The position numbers were made by a program, and so were the translations under genes. This document shows positions 15,070 to 23,030 of a stretch of DNA of 29,596 nucleotides, piece by piece; within the stretch, counting starts at the first letter, position 1, and every line of letters begins with the position of its first letter. This DNA comes from Oscillospiraceae bacterium (lineage in GTDB: Bacteria; Bacillota; Clostridia; Oscillospirales; Oscillospiraceae), in contig JAHHRQ010000018.1 in the NCBI GenBank assembly GCA_020025715.1, positions 1-29,596 on the forward strand. The letters run 5' to 3'. The notes under the pieces were generated by a model, which saw only the letters and a program-made list of their open reading frames with translations, had not been told where the DNA came from and ran no database searches.

Positions 15070-15277
15070 CTTTAATCTCCCCCCAAGCTTCAAGATCCTC
15101 AAGCGCCTGTTTCTCCGGCAGCCGCTCTATGGCAAAGCCGGCATGAACTATCACATAGTCCCCGATTTTAGGCTCGGGAATAAAGTCCAGTCTCATGCTG
15201 CGCTTCATGCCCATTGCCTCGCCTACTGCCTCTTTGCCTTTGATTTCGCTGATTTTAAGTGGTATTGCAAGACACAT
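15059..15277 (-). CDS. hypC: HypC, hydrogenase maturation chaperone
   Basis: The 72-residue product starts with MCLAIP, where Cys2 is the essential Fe-binding residue, and has the HypC core GDYVIVHAGFAIE. It shuttles the Fe(CN)2CO group from HypD to the large subunit. It starts one base after the hypF stop and overlaps hypD. Confidence 0.97.
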   Translation of the reverse strand: MCLAIPLKISEIKGKEAVGEAMGMKRSMRLDFIPEPKIGDYVIVHAGFAIERLPEKQALEDLEAWGEIKDVL

Positions 15278-15278
15278 T

Positions 15279-17519
15279 TTAAATTTCCTTCTTATTCAAA
15301 ATAACGGCCTGAGCCGCCATAAGCTGACCTAAAGAAATTCCCTCGTCATTACATGCCACGCGGCGGTGGCAAAACACCTCAAAGCCCTCCCGCTCCAAGG
15401 CCTTGGGAAGTCTCTCCATGATGTACATATTCTGGAAACTGCCTCCGGAGAGAACCACGGAATTTATACCGGTTTTCTCTCTTGCAATTTTGCACATTTC
15501 CGTTCCCGCTTTTATGAGGGTATTCATAAATCGGGCACACAGGGCGGAAATTTCCGCTCCCTCCTGCTTTTCTTTATACATCTGCCTTATCATGGGGCGC
15601 CAGTCAAAGCGCACCGGAGCAGAATTATAAAATTCCACAGGATATAAACCCTCGTCCTCACCTGCTGCGGCCTCAAGGAGCACCGCTCCCTGACCCTCAT
15701 ATGAGGTCTGAGTTTTAATCCGGAGTATTGCGGCGGCACCGTCAAACAGCCGTCCCATTCCGGATGATTTCGGACAATTAAATCCGGCAGAAAGCATTTT
15801 CTCTATAATTTCAGAATTTTCAAATTCCTCAAATGAGCATCCTGAATCTCTGAGTAAGCTTATCGCCGTTCTGTAAATCTCCTTCGCGGCCTTATCCCCG
15901 CCGGGAAGGGGAATTTCTCGTATACTGCAAATTCTTTCAAATCCGGCATAGTCTCCCGCGAGACATTCGCCGCCCCAAACAGTCCCGTCGGTTCCGTATC
16001 CGGTACCGTCCCAGATAAGGCCGATTACCTTACCCTTAAGACCGTTGTCAGCCATACAAGAGCACATATGTGCGTGATGATGCTGTACTTTTACAAGCGG
16101 AATATTCCATTCTTCGCTTTTTTCTGCTGCATAGCGGCTCGACATATAGTCAGGGTGCATATCGCAGGCAGCGCATACAGGCTTTATATCAAAGAGCCTT
16201 TTAAAATGTTCAATCTGGCTCTCGTAATTTTCCAGAGTTTCCACATTTTTTAAATCACCGATGTGCTGGCTCTGGAAAACGTAATTTTCTTTTGAAAGGC
16301 AGAAGCTGGCCTTCTGCTCCGCTCCGCAGGCAAGTATCCGGCTTTCGCTGCCTTCAACCTTAATAGGAAACGGTACATAACCCCTTGAGCGTCTGGCAAA
16401 ATACTCTTTTCCGTTTCTCACCCAGCACAGGGAATCGTCGCATCTGGTCTGAATGTCACGGTTATGGAGCAGAAATCCGTCCGCTATGCCGCGGAGGTTT
16501 TGCACTGCCTCGTGGTTTTTATACATAATAGGGGTGTCGGATAGGTTTGCGGAGGTCATAATGAGCATATCTATATCATCCCCGAAAAGGAGATAATGGA
16601 GAGGTGTATAGGGCAGCATAATTCCCAGATACTCATTCTCGCTCAGAAACTCAAGTCCCCTCTCCTTCTTCCTAAGGAGAACTATGGGGCGTCTGAAGCC
16701 GGTAAGTATCTTTTCCTCTTCCTCGCTCACATGGCAGAGTTTCTTTGCGCACTCTGCATCCCTGCACATAAGTGCAAAGGGTTTTTCATCTCTCTGCTTT
16801 CTATGCCGCAGAGTTTTAGCAATATTTTCATCGCAGCGGCAGGCAAGGTGCATACCGCCGAGACCTTTAATGGCTATTATCTTTCCCGCTTTCAGGTACT
16901 CTCTCGCCGTTTCGATAGCCTCTCCGGGAAGTTCATTTCCCTCCCCGTCAAGGAAAAACACCTTAGGCCCGCACTCCGGACAGCAGTCCGGCTGGGCGTG
17001 ATAACGCCGGTCTTCAATGTCGTGATACTCCCTGTCGCAGTCGGGACACATGGGGAAATCACTCATGGATGTTTTGGCCCTGTCATATGGTATATCTTTT
17101 ATTATGGTAAATCTCGGGCCGCAGTTTGTGCAATTTATAAAAGGATACCGATACCGCCTGTCGGTTTTATCCCTCAGCTCTCTCAGGCAGTCATCACATA
17201 TGCAGATGTCGGGAGAAATCAGAGTGTTTCTGAATTCCTCGGTTCTGCTTTTAAGTATCCGAAAATCTTCAAAGTTTCTGAGCTCACCGCTGAACTCAGT
17301 TTTAATCTCTTCAATCAGGGCTAATTTCGGTGCTTTTTCCGGAACATCGGCAATAAAGCCGTTAATTTCCTCTTCCGGCCCTTCAAGCTCCATTTCAACG
17401 CCGGAGGATGTATTCTTTATATATCCTCTGAGACCGTATGTCTTTACAAGCTTATGGATGAAAGGTCTGAAGCCCACGCCCTGCACTATGCCCTGAATTT
17501 CAATGTGTGCTCTTATCAT
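15279..17519 (-). CDS. hypF: HypF, carbamoyltransferase for cyanide-ligand synthesis
   Basis: The 746-residue product has the full HypF architecture: acylphosphatase domain (about 1-90, VQGVGFRPF), two zinc fingers (about 107-185, CDDCLRE...CTNCGP and CPDCDRE...CPECGP), YrdC-like domain (about 200-380, IKGLGGMHLAC) and a Kae1-like carbamoyltransferase domain (about 390-740, VQHHHAHMCSC and WDGTGYGTDG). It makes carbamoyl-AMP from carbamoyl phosphate and passes the carbamoyl group to the HypE Cys. It is the first gene of the 13-kb operon; the leader is about 85 bases, with GAGG rather far (12 bases) from ATG. Confidence 0.97.
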   Translation of the reverse strand: MIRAHIEIQGIVQGVGFRPFIHKLVKTYGLRGYIKNTSSGVEMELEGPEEEINGFIADVPEKAPKLALIEEIKTEFSGELRNFEDFRILKSRTEEFRNTLISPDICICDDCLRELRDKTDRRYRYPFINCTNCGPRFTIIKDIPYDRAKTSMSDFPMCPDCDREYHDIEDRRYHAQPDCCPECGPKVFFLDGEGNELPGEAIETAREYLKAGKIIAIKGLGGMHLACRCDENIAKTLRHRKQRDEKPFALMCRDAECAKKLCHVSEEEEKILTGFRRPIVLLRKKERGLEFLSENEYLGIMLPYTPLHYLLFGDDIDMLIMTSANLSDTPIMYKNHEAVQNLRGIADGFLLHNRDIQTRCDDSLCWVRNGKEYFARRSRGYVPFPIKVEGSESRILACGAEQKASFCLSKENYVFQSQHIGDLKNVETLENYESQIEHFKRLFDIKPVCAACDMHPDYMSSRYAAEKSEEWNIPLVKVQHHHAHMCSCMADNGLKGKVIGLIWDGTGYGTDGTVWGGECLAGDYAGFERICSIREIPLPGGDKAAKEIYRTAISLLRDSGCSFEEFENSEIIEKMLSAGFNCPKSSGMGRLFDGAAAILRIKTQTSYEGQGAVLLEAAAGEDEGLYPVEFYNSAPVRFDWRPMIRQMYKEKQEGAEISALCARFMNTLIKAGTEMCKIAREKTGINSVVLSGGSFQNMYIMERLPKALEREGFEVFCHRRVACNDEGISLGQLMAAQAVILNKKEI

Positions 17520-17543
17520 AACGCATCAAAACCTCACATTTAC

Positions 17544-17578
17544 GACATTTTGTCAGGACACTAAACATGTTAATGTTT
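17544..17578. promoter_or_regulatory. Cluster of dyads in the hypF leader
   Basis: GACA-TTT-TGTC-AG-GACA (17544-17560) gives three alternating half-sites, and AAACAT-GTTA-ATGTTT (17563-17578) is a separate 6+6 dyad. They lie roughly 27-60 bases downstream of the predicted start of the hydrogenase operon, where a repressor or a leader structure could act. Which protein binds, if any, is unknown. Confidence 0.35.
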
Positions 17579-17611
17579 TATTTAACCGATTTAAAATTCA
17601 CTTTATAATTT

Positions 17612-17640
17612 ATTATACTTCCGTAATGTTTTATATGCAA
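17612..17640 (-). promoter_or_regulatory. Promoter of the hydrogenase operon
   Basis: Minus strand TTGCAT (17640-17635), 17 bases, TATAAT (17617-17612). Perfect -10 and 4 of 6 -35 at ideal spacing. The next gene is hypF at 17519. A GCAT-TT-ATGC dyad at 17668-17677, about 28 bases upstream of the -35, could be an activator site. Confidence 0.65.
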
Positions 17641-17797
17641 GGATAGTAATAAACTTAACAATTTTTTGCATTTATGCTATTGTGTTTAGTTACAAAAGTA
17701 AACTATTGTCACGGAAAAGCCGTCAAAATCGCCGTTTTTTATACATTTTTTAGAGGTTTTACATTCTGATGGGTTGTTGGTAAAAAATTCACAAAAA

Positions 17798-17834
17798 ACA
17801 GAGCAGAAAAATCGGTTTTTCTGCTCTGTTTTTT
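17798..17834 (-). terminator. Terminator of the symporter gene
   Basis: A perfect 14-bp stem (17798-17811 with 17816-17829) with a 4-base loop, flanked by an A-run and a T-run, so it works on paper in both directions. It follows the symporter stop by about 20 bases. Confidence 0.85.
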
Positions 17835-17847
17835 AATTGTTTGGAAT

Positions 17848-19449
17848 TTAACAAGTCTCGGAACATTGGGCAGTAAATTTAATTTTCTCCCGCTCTTTTC
17901 TTCCTCCTGTTACCGCTGTTACAAAGCCCGCCGCCAGAACCGCAATGGCAATTCCGTAGCACATAGGCTTTACAGCTGCCATGGTTTCGGGGGTTCCGAA
18001 GAAATCCGTCATCTGGCCTGCGAATATAAGGCACATGACAAGGGGTACTGCAAATTTAATGCTGAATGTAAAAAATGCTTCAAAGCCCTTTGAACAGTTT
18101 CCGCTGTGAACTTCATTCAGCACAATATCCGGCTTCATTTCCCAGCCTATCATAAGACTCATAAGCATAGCGCCCAACGGCATTGCAATCCCCTCAGATA
18201 AGCAGTCCATAAAGTCAAGCCAGCAGTCGTTCCACATTGCAACGCCGAAAGTTTTCTGTCCCGGAACCCAGAGGCCGTTGGCGCCCAGACCGTCGATTGC
18301 AACAAGCATTGCCTCTGCGGTAACTGCAAGGGTGACGATGATAACGGTCTTTTTTCTGTTTGCGGGTTTGCCTTTTTCTGCGGCTCTGTCCAGAAAGTAG
18401 GCTGACACAACCTCAAGGATGGAGATGGTGGATGTGATAGCCGCAAGCAGAACCAGCATATAAAAGACAACGCCGAAAATGGGGCCTGCTACGCCCATGT
18501 TATTGAAAACGTCCTGCAAAGTTACAAAAAGGAGCTTGGGGCCGCCGAGAACAATCTCAGAGGGGGCAAGGCCGCCGGCAAGACCGTTTGCAACAGCTGC
18601 CGGTATAACTGCAAGTCCTGCCATAATGGCAACGATAGTATCTGCAATAACGATAACGGCTGAGTTTTTAACAAGGTTTTCTTTTTTACTCAGATATGAG
18701 CCGTAAGTGACCATTGCGCCCACTGCAAGAGACAGCGAGAAGAACATCTGTCCGCCTGCGGTGGCAAGAACGGAAATGAAACCGGGCTCTTCCTTAATAA
18801 ATCCGGCCTTAACTGCGTAACCGGGAACGAACATGAATTTAAGGCCTTCCTCTGCGCCGGGCAGAGTTACGGATCTTATAATAACTGCGATAAGCATGAA
18901 GAAAAGTGCGGGCATACCGACTTTATTGAATTTCTCAATGCCCTTGTCTACACCGCTTGCAACTATAATCATTGATGTGCCCATGAATAAAAGGGTGAAC
19001 ATTACGCTGCCCACAGGATTTGTAAGCATGGCGCCGAAGGTTGTTGCGCCGCTTAAAGTATTGCCGTAGAGGCCGCTGAGGCCGAAGCTCAGCTCTGCAA
19101 GGTTAAGAGACAGATAGCGAAGACAGTAGCCGCCGAGAACCGTGTAGAAGCTCATGATAATAAAGGGAGCGAAAAGTCCAAGCCAGCCTATCCAGCGGAA
19201 TTTTCCGGAGAGCTGCTGATATGCGCCTACAACGCCTTTTCCGGTTTTTCTGCCTATTGCAAGCTCGGAAACCATAATTACCATGCCCACAAAAACAGCA
19301 AGAATTAAATATAGCGCCAGGAAAGAAAATCCTCCGCTTTTACCCATTTTGTATGGGAATCCCCAAATATTTCCCAGACCTACGGCAGAACCGATTGCGG
19401 CAAGCAGAAAACCGATATTGCTGCCCCATGAACTGCGTTTTAACTCCAT
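17848..19449 (-). CDS. Neurotransmitter:sodium symporter (NSS/SNF) family transporter
   Basis: The 533-residue product has about 12 hydrophobic segments and the family's TM1 signature SNIGFLLAAIGSAVGLGNIWGFPY, including the residues that in LeuT bind Na+ and substrate. Relatives import amino acids (Tyt1 tyrosine, LeuT leucine, TnaT tryptophan) with Na+. The substrate cannot be read here. It could use the Na+ gradient set up by the neighbouring Mrp-type hydrogenase. It diverges from a LysR regulator, which probably controls it. The gene is alone between its promoter and terminator. Confidence 0.93.
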   Translation of the reverse strand: MELKRSSWGSNIGFLLAAIGSAVGLGNIWGFPYKMGKSGGFSFLALYLILAVFVGMVIMVSELAIGRKTGKGVVGAYQQLSGKFRWIGWLGLFAPFIIMSFYTVLGGYCLRYLSLNLAELSFGLSGLYGNTLSGATTFGAMLTNPVGSVMFTLLFMGTSMIIVASGVDKGIEKFNKVGMPALFFMLIAVIIRSVTLPGAEEGLKFMFVPGYAVKAGFIKEEPGFISVLATAGGQMFFSLSLAVGAMVTYGSYLSKKENLVKNSAVIVIADTIVAIMAGLAVIPAAVANGLAGGLAPSEIVLGGPKLLFVTLQDVFNNMGVAGPIFGVVFYMLVLLAAITSTISILEVVSAYFLDRAAEKGKPANRKKTVIIVTLAVTAEAMLVAIDGLGANGLWVPGQKTFGVAMWNDCWLDFMDCLSEGIAMPLGAMLMSLMIGWEMKPDIVLNEVHSGNCSKGFEAFFTFSIKFAVPLVMCLIFAGQMTDFFGTPETMAAVKPMCYGIAIAVLAAGFVTAVTGGRKEREKIKFTAQCSETC

Positions 19450-19521
19450 AACTTTTCCTTCTTTCTCTTTTCAGGGATTTTTCATCCTGCTGATCTGTTT
19501 GTCATATTAAATATGTACTGA

Positions 19522-19565
19522 ATTATAACATTGCCCTTGCAATTTACAAAACGCCACATTATTAT
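19522..19565. promoter_or_regulatory. Overlapping divergent promoters with shared dyad (symporter / LysR)
   Basis: Minus strand: TTGTAA (19549-19544), 16 bases, TATAAT (19527-19522) for the symporter. Plus strand: TTGCAA (19537-19542), 17 bases, TATTAT (19560-19565) for the LysR gene. The dyad ATTGC-CCTT-GCAAT (19530-19543) lies inside the symporter spacer and covers the LysR -35, a natural place for one regulator to control both directions. Confidence 0.5.
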
Positions 19566-19622
19566 ATAGGTAATTAGATTTTGTCATAGATAGCGTTTCT
19601 GAGGGCAGGTGCAGAAGGAAAA

Positions 19623-20516
19623 ATGGACACTAAAAAGATTGATGCTTTGCTTACGGCTGTTGAAAAAGGCAGCCTCAGTCTTGCTGCGGAGGAATTGGGC
19701 TACACCCAGTCCGGTCTCACCCATATGATGAATTCTCTGGAAAACGAATTAGGTATACAGCTTCTTATAAGGAGCAAAACCGGTGTCCGGCTCTCCCCTG
19801 CTGGAACTGCACTAAAAGGAGAAATGGAAGCTCTTCTAAAAGCCTCCCACGCTCTGGAGCAGAGCGCCGAAAAGCTGAGAAAGGAAAATTTCAGCACTCT
19901 CCGTCTGGGCGCATATTCAAGCGTCGTGCGCCACTGGATGCCCTCTGTTCTGGCAGAATTCCGCAAGGAAAACCCGGAAACCGAGGTTATGATGGACGCA
20001 GGTGGAAGTATTACGGAATTTTATGAACGCACACGCGCCGGCATTTTCGACTGTGCTATTGTGAGCTATCAAGCCGAGCTTATACAGGGTTTAGGCTGGA
20101 TTTCTCTGCGGGATGACAGGCTTATGGCCGTTCTGCCGGAAAACTATAAAACCGATGAGGATGTTTTTAAGGTCAAAGATTTTTCCGGCCTTGAATTTAT
20201 CATGCCCTCATCCTGCTTTGACATGGACATTAACCCGGTTTTCAGCATGTGCAGTGAAAAGGTGCTGCCCAGAATAAGCTATTCTAACCTTGATGACGCC
20301 TCTATTGTCTCCATGGTCTCCCACGGCCTCGGGGTCAGTATTCTGTCGGAGCTTGTTATGCAGGATATGAGCGAGCACGTGCGCGTTCTGCCCCTTTATC
20401 CCTCGGCAAGCCGCAATTTAGGAATTATTATGAGCGAGAAAAAGCAGAACGACCGGAACATAAAGCGCTTTGTGAAATGCACGAGAGAAGTATTAAAAGA
20501 CATGTATAAAAAATAA
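19623..20516 (+). CDS. LysR-type transcriptional regulator
   Basis: The 297-residue product has a typical LysR winged-helix N-terminus (about 1-60, LLTAVEKGSLSLAAEELGYTQSGLTHMMNSLENELG) followed by a periplasmic-binding-protein-like effector domain (about 90-295). GAAGGAAAA lies just before ATG. Its divergent placement beside the symporter gene and the shared dyad suggest it senses the transported compound or a related metabolite. A bidirectional terminator follows. Confidence 0.95.
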   Translation: MDTKKIDALLTAVEKGSLSLAAEELGYTQSGLTHMMNSLENELGIQLLIRSKTGVRLSPAGTALKGEMEALLKASHALEQSAEKLRKENFSTLRLGAYSSVVRHWMPSVLAEFRKENPETEVMMDAGGSITEFYERTRAGIFDCAIVSYQAELIQGLGWISLRDDRLMAVLPENYKTDEDVFKVKDFSGLEFIMPSSCFDMDINPVFSMCSEKVLPRISYSNLDDASIVSMVSHGLGVSILSELVMQDMSEHVRVLPLYPSASRNLGIIMSEKKQNDRNIKRFVKCTREVLKDMYKK

Positions 20517-20559
20517 AAATCCCCGGCTCTGTCATAGCCTGACAGGGCTGAGGATTTTT
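20515..20559. terminator. Bidirectional terminator between LysR and PepSY genes
   Basis: AAAAATCC (20515-20522) pairs with GGATTTTT (20552-20559), and inside it CTGTCA (20529-20534) pairs with TGACAG (20540-20545). A/T runs on both sides serve the two converging genes. Confidence 0.8.
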
Positions 20560-20570
20560 CGTTATTTTTA

Positions 20571-20864
20571 TTACAGAGAAAAGATAATTTCTCCGCTTTT
20601 TGCATCAAGAGTATATTTATATTCTTCGCCGTAGGTGTCGATTTCCACATCGTACACGGTGTCTTTGCCGCAGCGCTCAAACTCAACCTCGGTTTCTACT
20701 ATGTCGTCGGTGTTTATTCCGGCATGGGTTCTGGCAATTTCCAGTGCTTCATTTCCGGAGATGTAGAGTGCAGTGTGGCTTTTATATATAAATCCGCCAA
20801 TACCCAGAATAACAAGGAGTACCACCAGTGCTTTCACTATAATATTTCTCTTAAAATATAACAT
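20571..20864 (-). CDS. Small membrane-anchored PepSY-domain protein
   Basis: The 97-residue product has an N-terminal hydrophobic anchor (about residues 8-27) and a single PepSY domain (about 34-97: GNEALEIARTHAGI, DTVYDVEIDTYGEEYKYTLDAKSGEII). PepSY domains inhibit proteases or act in envelope sensing. Similar proteins are often encoded next to OmpR-type two-component genes in Firmicutes, as here. GGGGG lies upstream of ATG. Predicted to be controlled by the neighbouring response regulator. Confidence 0.85.
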   Translation of the reverse strand: MLYFKRNIIVKALVVLLVILGIGGFIYKSHTALYISGNEALEIARTHAGINTDDIVETEVEFERCGKDTVYDVEIDTYGEEYKYTLDAKSGEIIFSL

Positions 20865-20894
20865 CTTTTTTCCCCCTTCACTGTTTGTGATTTT

Positions 20895-20928
20895 ATTATA
20901 TTCCCGGATATTAAGAAAAGTATTAAGA
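20895..20928 (-). promoter_or_regulatory. PepSY promoter with direct-repeat activator boxes
   Basis: A perfect TATAAT (minus strand, 20900-20895) has no recognisable -35. Instead, two exact copies of TCTTAATA (minus strand, 20928-20921 and 20916-20909), 12 bases apart start to start, end 8 bases upstream of it. Direct repeats over the -35 are how OmpR/PhoB-class regulators activate promoters, which points to the adjacent response regulator. Confidence 0.55.
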
Positions 20929-20977
20929 GCTTTCTTATTTTTTTAGAATATCATCAAATCAGAGAGGAGCTGAGGCA

Positions 20978-21643
20978 ATGAGGATTTTAGTGGCCGAGGA
21001 CGAAAAGCATTTAAACCGCATAATATCCGAAGCTTTGGAGGATGAGGGCTGGAGCGTTGACAGCTGTTTTAACGGGGCTGACGCTTTGGACTACGCGCTG
21101 GGCGCAGACTATGACCTTATCATTCTGGATATAATGATGCCCAAAATGGACGGTCTGCAAATGCTGCGGGAGCTTCGCAAAACCGGCGATACCACCCCGG
21201 TTCTGTTTTTAACCGCCCGAGACGGTTTGGCTGACAGAGTGGAGGGGCTTGAAAGCGGCGGGGACTACTATCTGGTAAAACCCTTTGAATTCTCCGAGCT
21301 TATGGCAGTGGTACGAGCATTAACGCGAAAATACACCGGCAACCGCTCCAATGTTTACACCATTGAGGATTTAAGCCTTGATACCGCCGCCCACACCGTT
21401 ACAAGAGGGGGCAAAAATATTGACCTGAGTGCAAGAGAATTCGCTCTGCTTGAATACATGCTGAGAAACCGGGGTGTGGTTCTCTCCCGCGAGATGATAG
21501 AAAATAATCTCTGGAACTATGACTACGAGGGCGGCACAAATGTTGTGGACGTTTACATGGGCTATCTCCGGAAAAAGATGGATACAGGCTTTGAGAAGAA
21601 ACTTATCCACACCGTCTGGGGAAAAGGCTGGGTCATAAGGTAA
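20978..21643 (+). CDS. OmpR-family response regulator
   Basis: The 221-residue product has a receiver domain (1-115) with phospho-acceptor Asp51 in LIILDIMMPKMDG, acidic Glu7/Asp8, Thr79 and Lys101 in LVKPF, then an OmpR/PhoB winged-helix DNA-binding domain (about 125-220, ending in IHTVWGKGWVIR). GAGGAG lies 8 bases before ATG. The kinase gene follows after 12 bases. It diverges from the PepSY gene. Confidence 0.97.
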   Translation: MRILVAEDEKHLNRIISEALEDEGWSVDSCFNGADALDYALGADYDLIILDIMMPKMDGLQMLRELRKTGDTTPVLFLTARDGLADRVEGLESGGDYYLVKPFEFSELMAVVRALTRKYTGNRSNVYTIEDLSLDTAAHTVTRGGKNIDLSAREFALLEYMLRNRGVVLSREMIENNLWNYDYEGGTNVVDVYMGYLRKKMDTGFEKKLIHTVWGKGWVIR

Positions 21644-21655
21644 GGAGGGTATGGG

Positions 21656-22984
21656 ATGTCAATAAAACTGCGTACAAGCCTGTGGTTTACCCTTATGGTT
21701 CTGCTGCTGTCGGTTATGATACTGGTTTTTGTGCTGGTAATAAACGGCGCTGCGGTAACCGGCGATCCGGCAGAGCGGCTTGTAAAGGTGGTCACAAAAA
21801 ATACGGAAGATGTGGAATTTGACAACGGCAAATTCGACTGGGATGACCTTGACCTTTATAAAAAAGGTGTAAGCTGCTCGGTGTACAACATAGACGGAGA
21901 GTTTTTAAAGGGTGCGGTGTCTGAAAGCATAGACCTTTCGGGCTATCCCCTTAAAGACGGGCTTTTGAGAGAAGAGTCTTTTAACGGTAAAGACTATTTA
22001 ATATACGATACATACGTTGATATGGATGTAAGCGGTATATGGATAAGGGGCCTTGTGGAGAATGTCTGGTCATCGGGTCTTATGGACACAATCATAACCC
22101 TTACCTTTATTCTTCTCCCCTCCATTTTAGTTCTGGCTTTCGGCGGCGGCTGGCTCATATCATGGGGCGCATTCAGACCCATGAATAAAATTCTCGCCGC
22201 AGCAGACTCAATATCCGGCGGCAGCGATTTAAGCGCGAGGATAAATTTAAAACGGGGCCCCAGTGAAATGAAAAAGCTGAGCCGCAGCTTTGACTCAATG
22301 TTTGAAAGGCTCCAAAAGTCCTTTGAAACAGAGCGCCAATTTGCATCCGATGCCTCCCACGAACTCAGAACCCCTATCACCGTAATTCTGGCTCAGTGCG
22401 ACAGGGCAAAGCGGAAAGATAAAACTCCTGAGGACTTCACAAACTCCATAAACGTCATTGAAGAGCAGACAAGAAACATGTCCCAGCTTGTGCAGGGGCT
22501 TCTGGGGCTTACAAGGCTTCAGCACGGAACGGACAGATACAAGCTTAAAAAAGCTGATTTGAGCCAGTTCTGTCTTGCATGTGCAGGAGAATTTGTGCCC
22601 GAAGATGACAGAGGCATAGAATTAACATGCAATGTGGAAAACGGCATAGAGGCCGAATTTAACGCAGCTTTAATGCAGCGGCTTATCCAGAACCTTTTGC
22701 AGAACGCCTATAAATACGGCAGAGAAAAGGGGCATGTGTGCCTGACCCTAAAAAAAGCCGATGGCAGAGCCGTCCTTTCCGTAAAGGATGACGGCATAGG
22801 CATAGCGCCGGATGATATAGACAAGATATGGCAGCGCTTCTGGCAGGCTGACCCCTCCAGAAATGAAAGCGGCAGTTCGGGCTTAGGCCTTTCAATGGTA
22901 AAGGAGATTGCAGAATTTCACGGCGGCACGGCAAGAGTCGAAAGCTCTCCCGGTAAGGGCAGCGAATTCATAATCACCATATAA
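21656..22984 (+). CDS. Sensor histidine kinase
   Basis: The 442-residue product has TM1 (about 8-32), an extracytoplasmic sensor region (about 33-143), TM2 (about 144-172), HAMP (about 172-225), HisKA with His235 in DASHELRTP and HATPase_c (about 335-442: NLLQNAYKYG, DDGIGIAPDD, SGLGLSMVK). It would phosphorylate the adjacent response regulator at Asp51. The sensor region is small and has no recognised ligand domain. GGAGGG lies upstream of ATG, and a terminator follows the stop. Confidence 0.97.
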   Translation: MSIKLRTSLWFTLMVLLLSVMILVFVLVINGAAVTGDPAERLVKVVTKNTEDVEFDNGKFDWDDLDLYKKGVSCSVYNIDGEFLKGAVSESIDLSGYPLKDGLLREESFNGKDYLIYDTYVDMDVSGIWIRGLVENVWSSGLMDTIITLTFILLPSILVLAFGGGWLISWGAFRPMNKILAAADSISGGSDLSARINLKRGPSEMKKLSRSFDSMFERLQKSFETERQFASDASHELRTPITVILAQCDRAKRKDKTPEDFTNSINVIEEQTRNMSQLVQGLLGLTRLQHGTDRYKLKKADLSQFCLACAGEFVPEDDRGIELTCNVENGIEAEFNAALMQRLIQNLLQNAYKYGREKGHVCLTLKKADGRAVLSVKDDGIGIAPDDIDKIWQRFWQADPSRNESGSSGLGLSMVKEIAEFHGGTARVESSPGKGSEFIITI

Positions 22985-22986
22985 AA

Positions 22987-23030
22987 AACAGGCTGTACCT
23001 TTTCGGTACAGCCTGTTCAATTTTATTTAT
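22987..23030. terminator. Bidirectional terminator between the kinase and O-antigen-ligase-like genes
   Basis: A 13-bp perfect stem (22987-22999 with 23005-23017) with a TTTTC loop, A-run before and T-rich stretch after, between two converging genes. Confidence 0.8.

Larger units (their letters stand above)
17520..17847. other. Intergenic region between the symporter and hydrogenase operons
   Basis: It is AT-rich and holds the bidirectional-looking terminator of the symporter gene, the hydrogenase promoter and the leader dyads listed separately. No gene or recognisable riboswitch was found. Confidence 0.6.

Noticed and set aside
16596..17324. 242-residue plus-strand ORF
   Set aside because: It is opposite hypF, whose domains are all recognisable.
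17520..17797. Riboswitch in the hypF leader
   Set aside because: Only short dyads are present; no recognisable aptamer class and no leader terminator.
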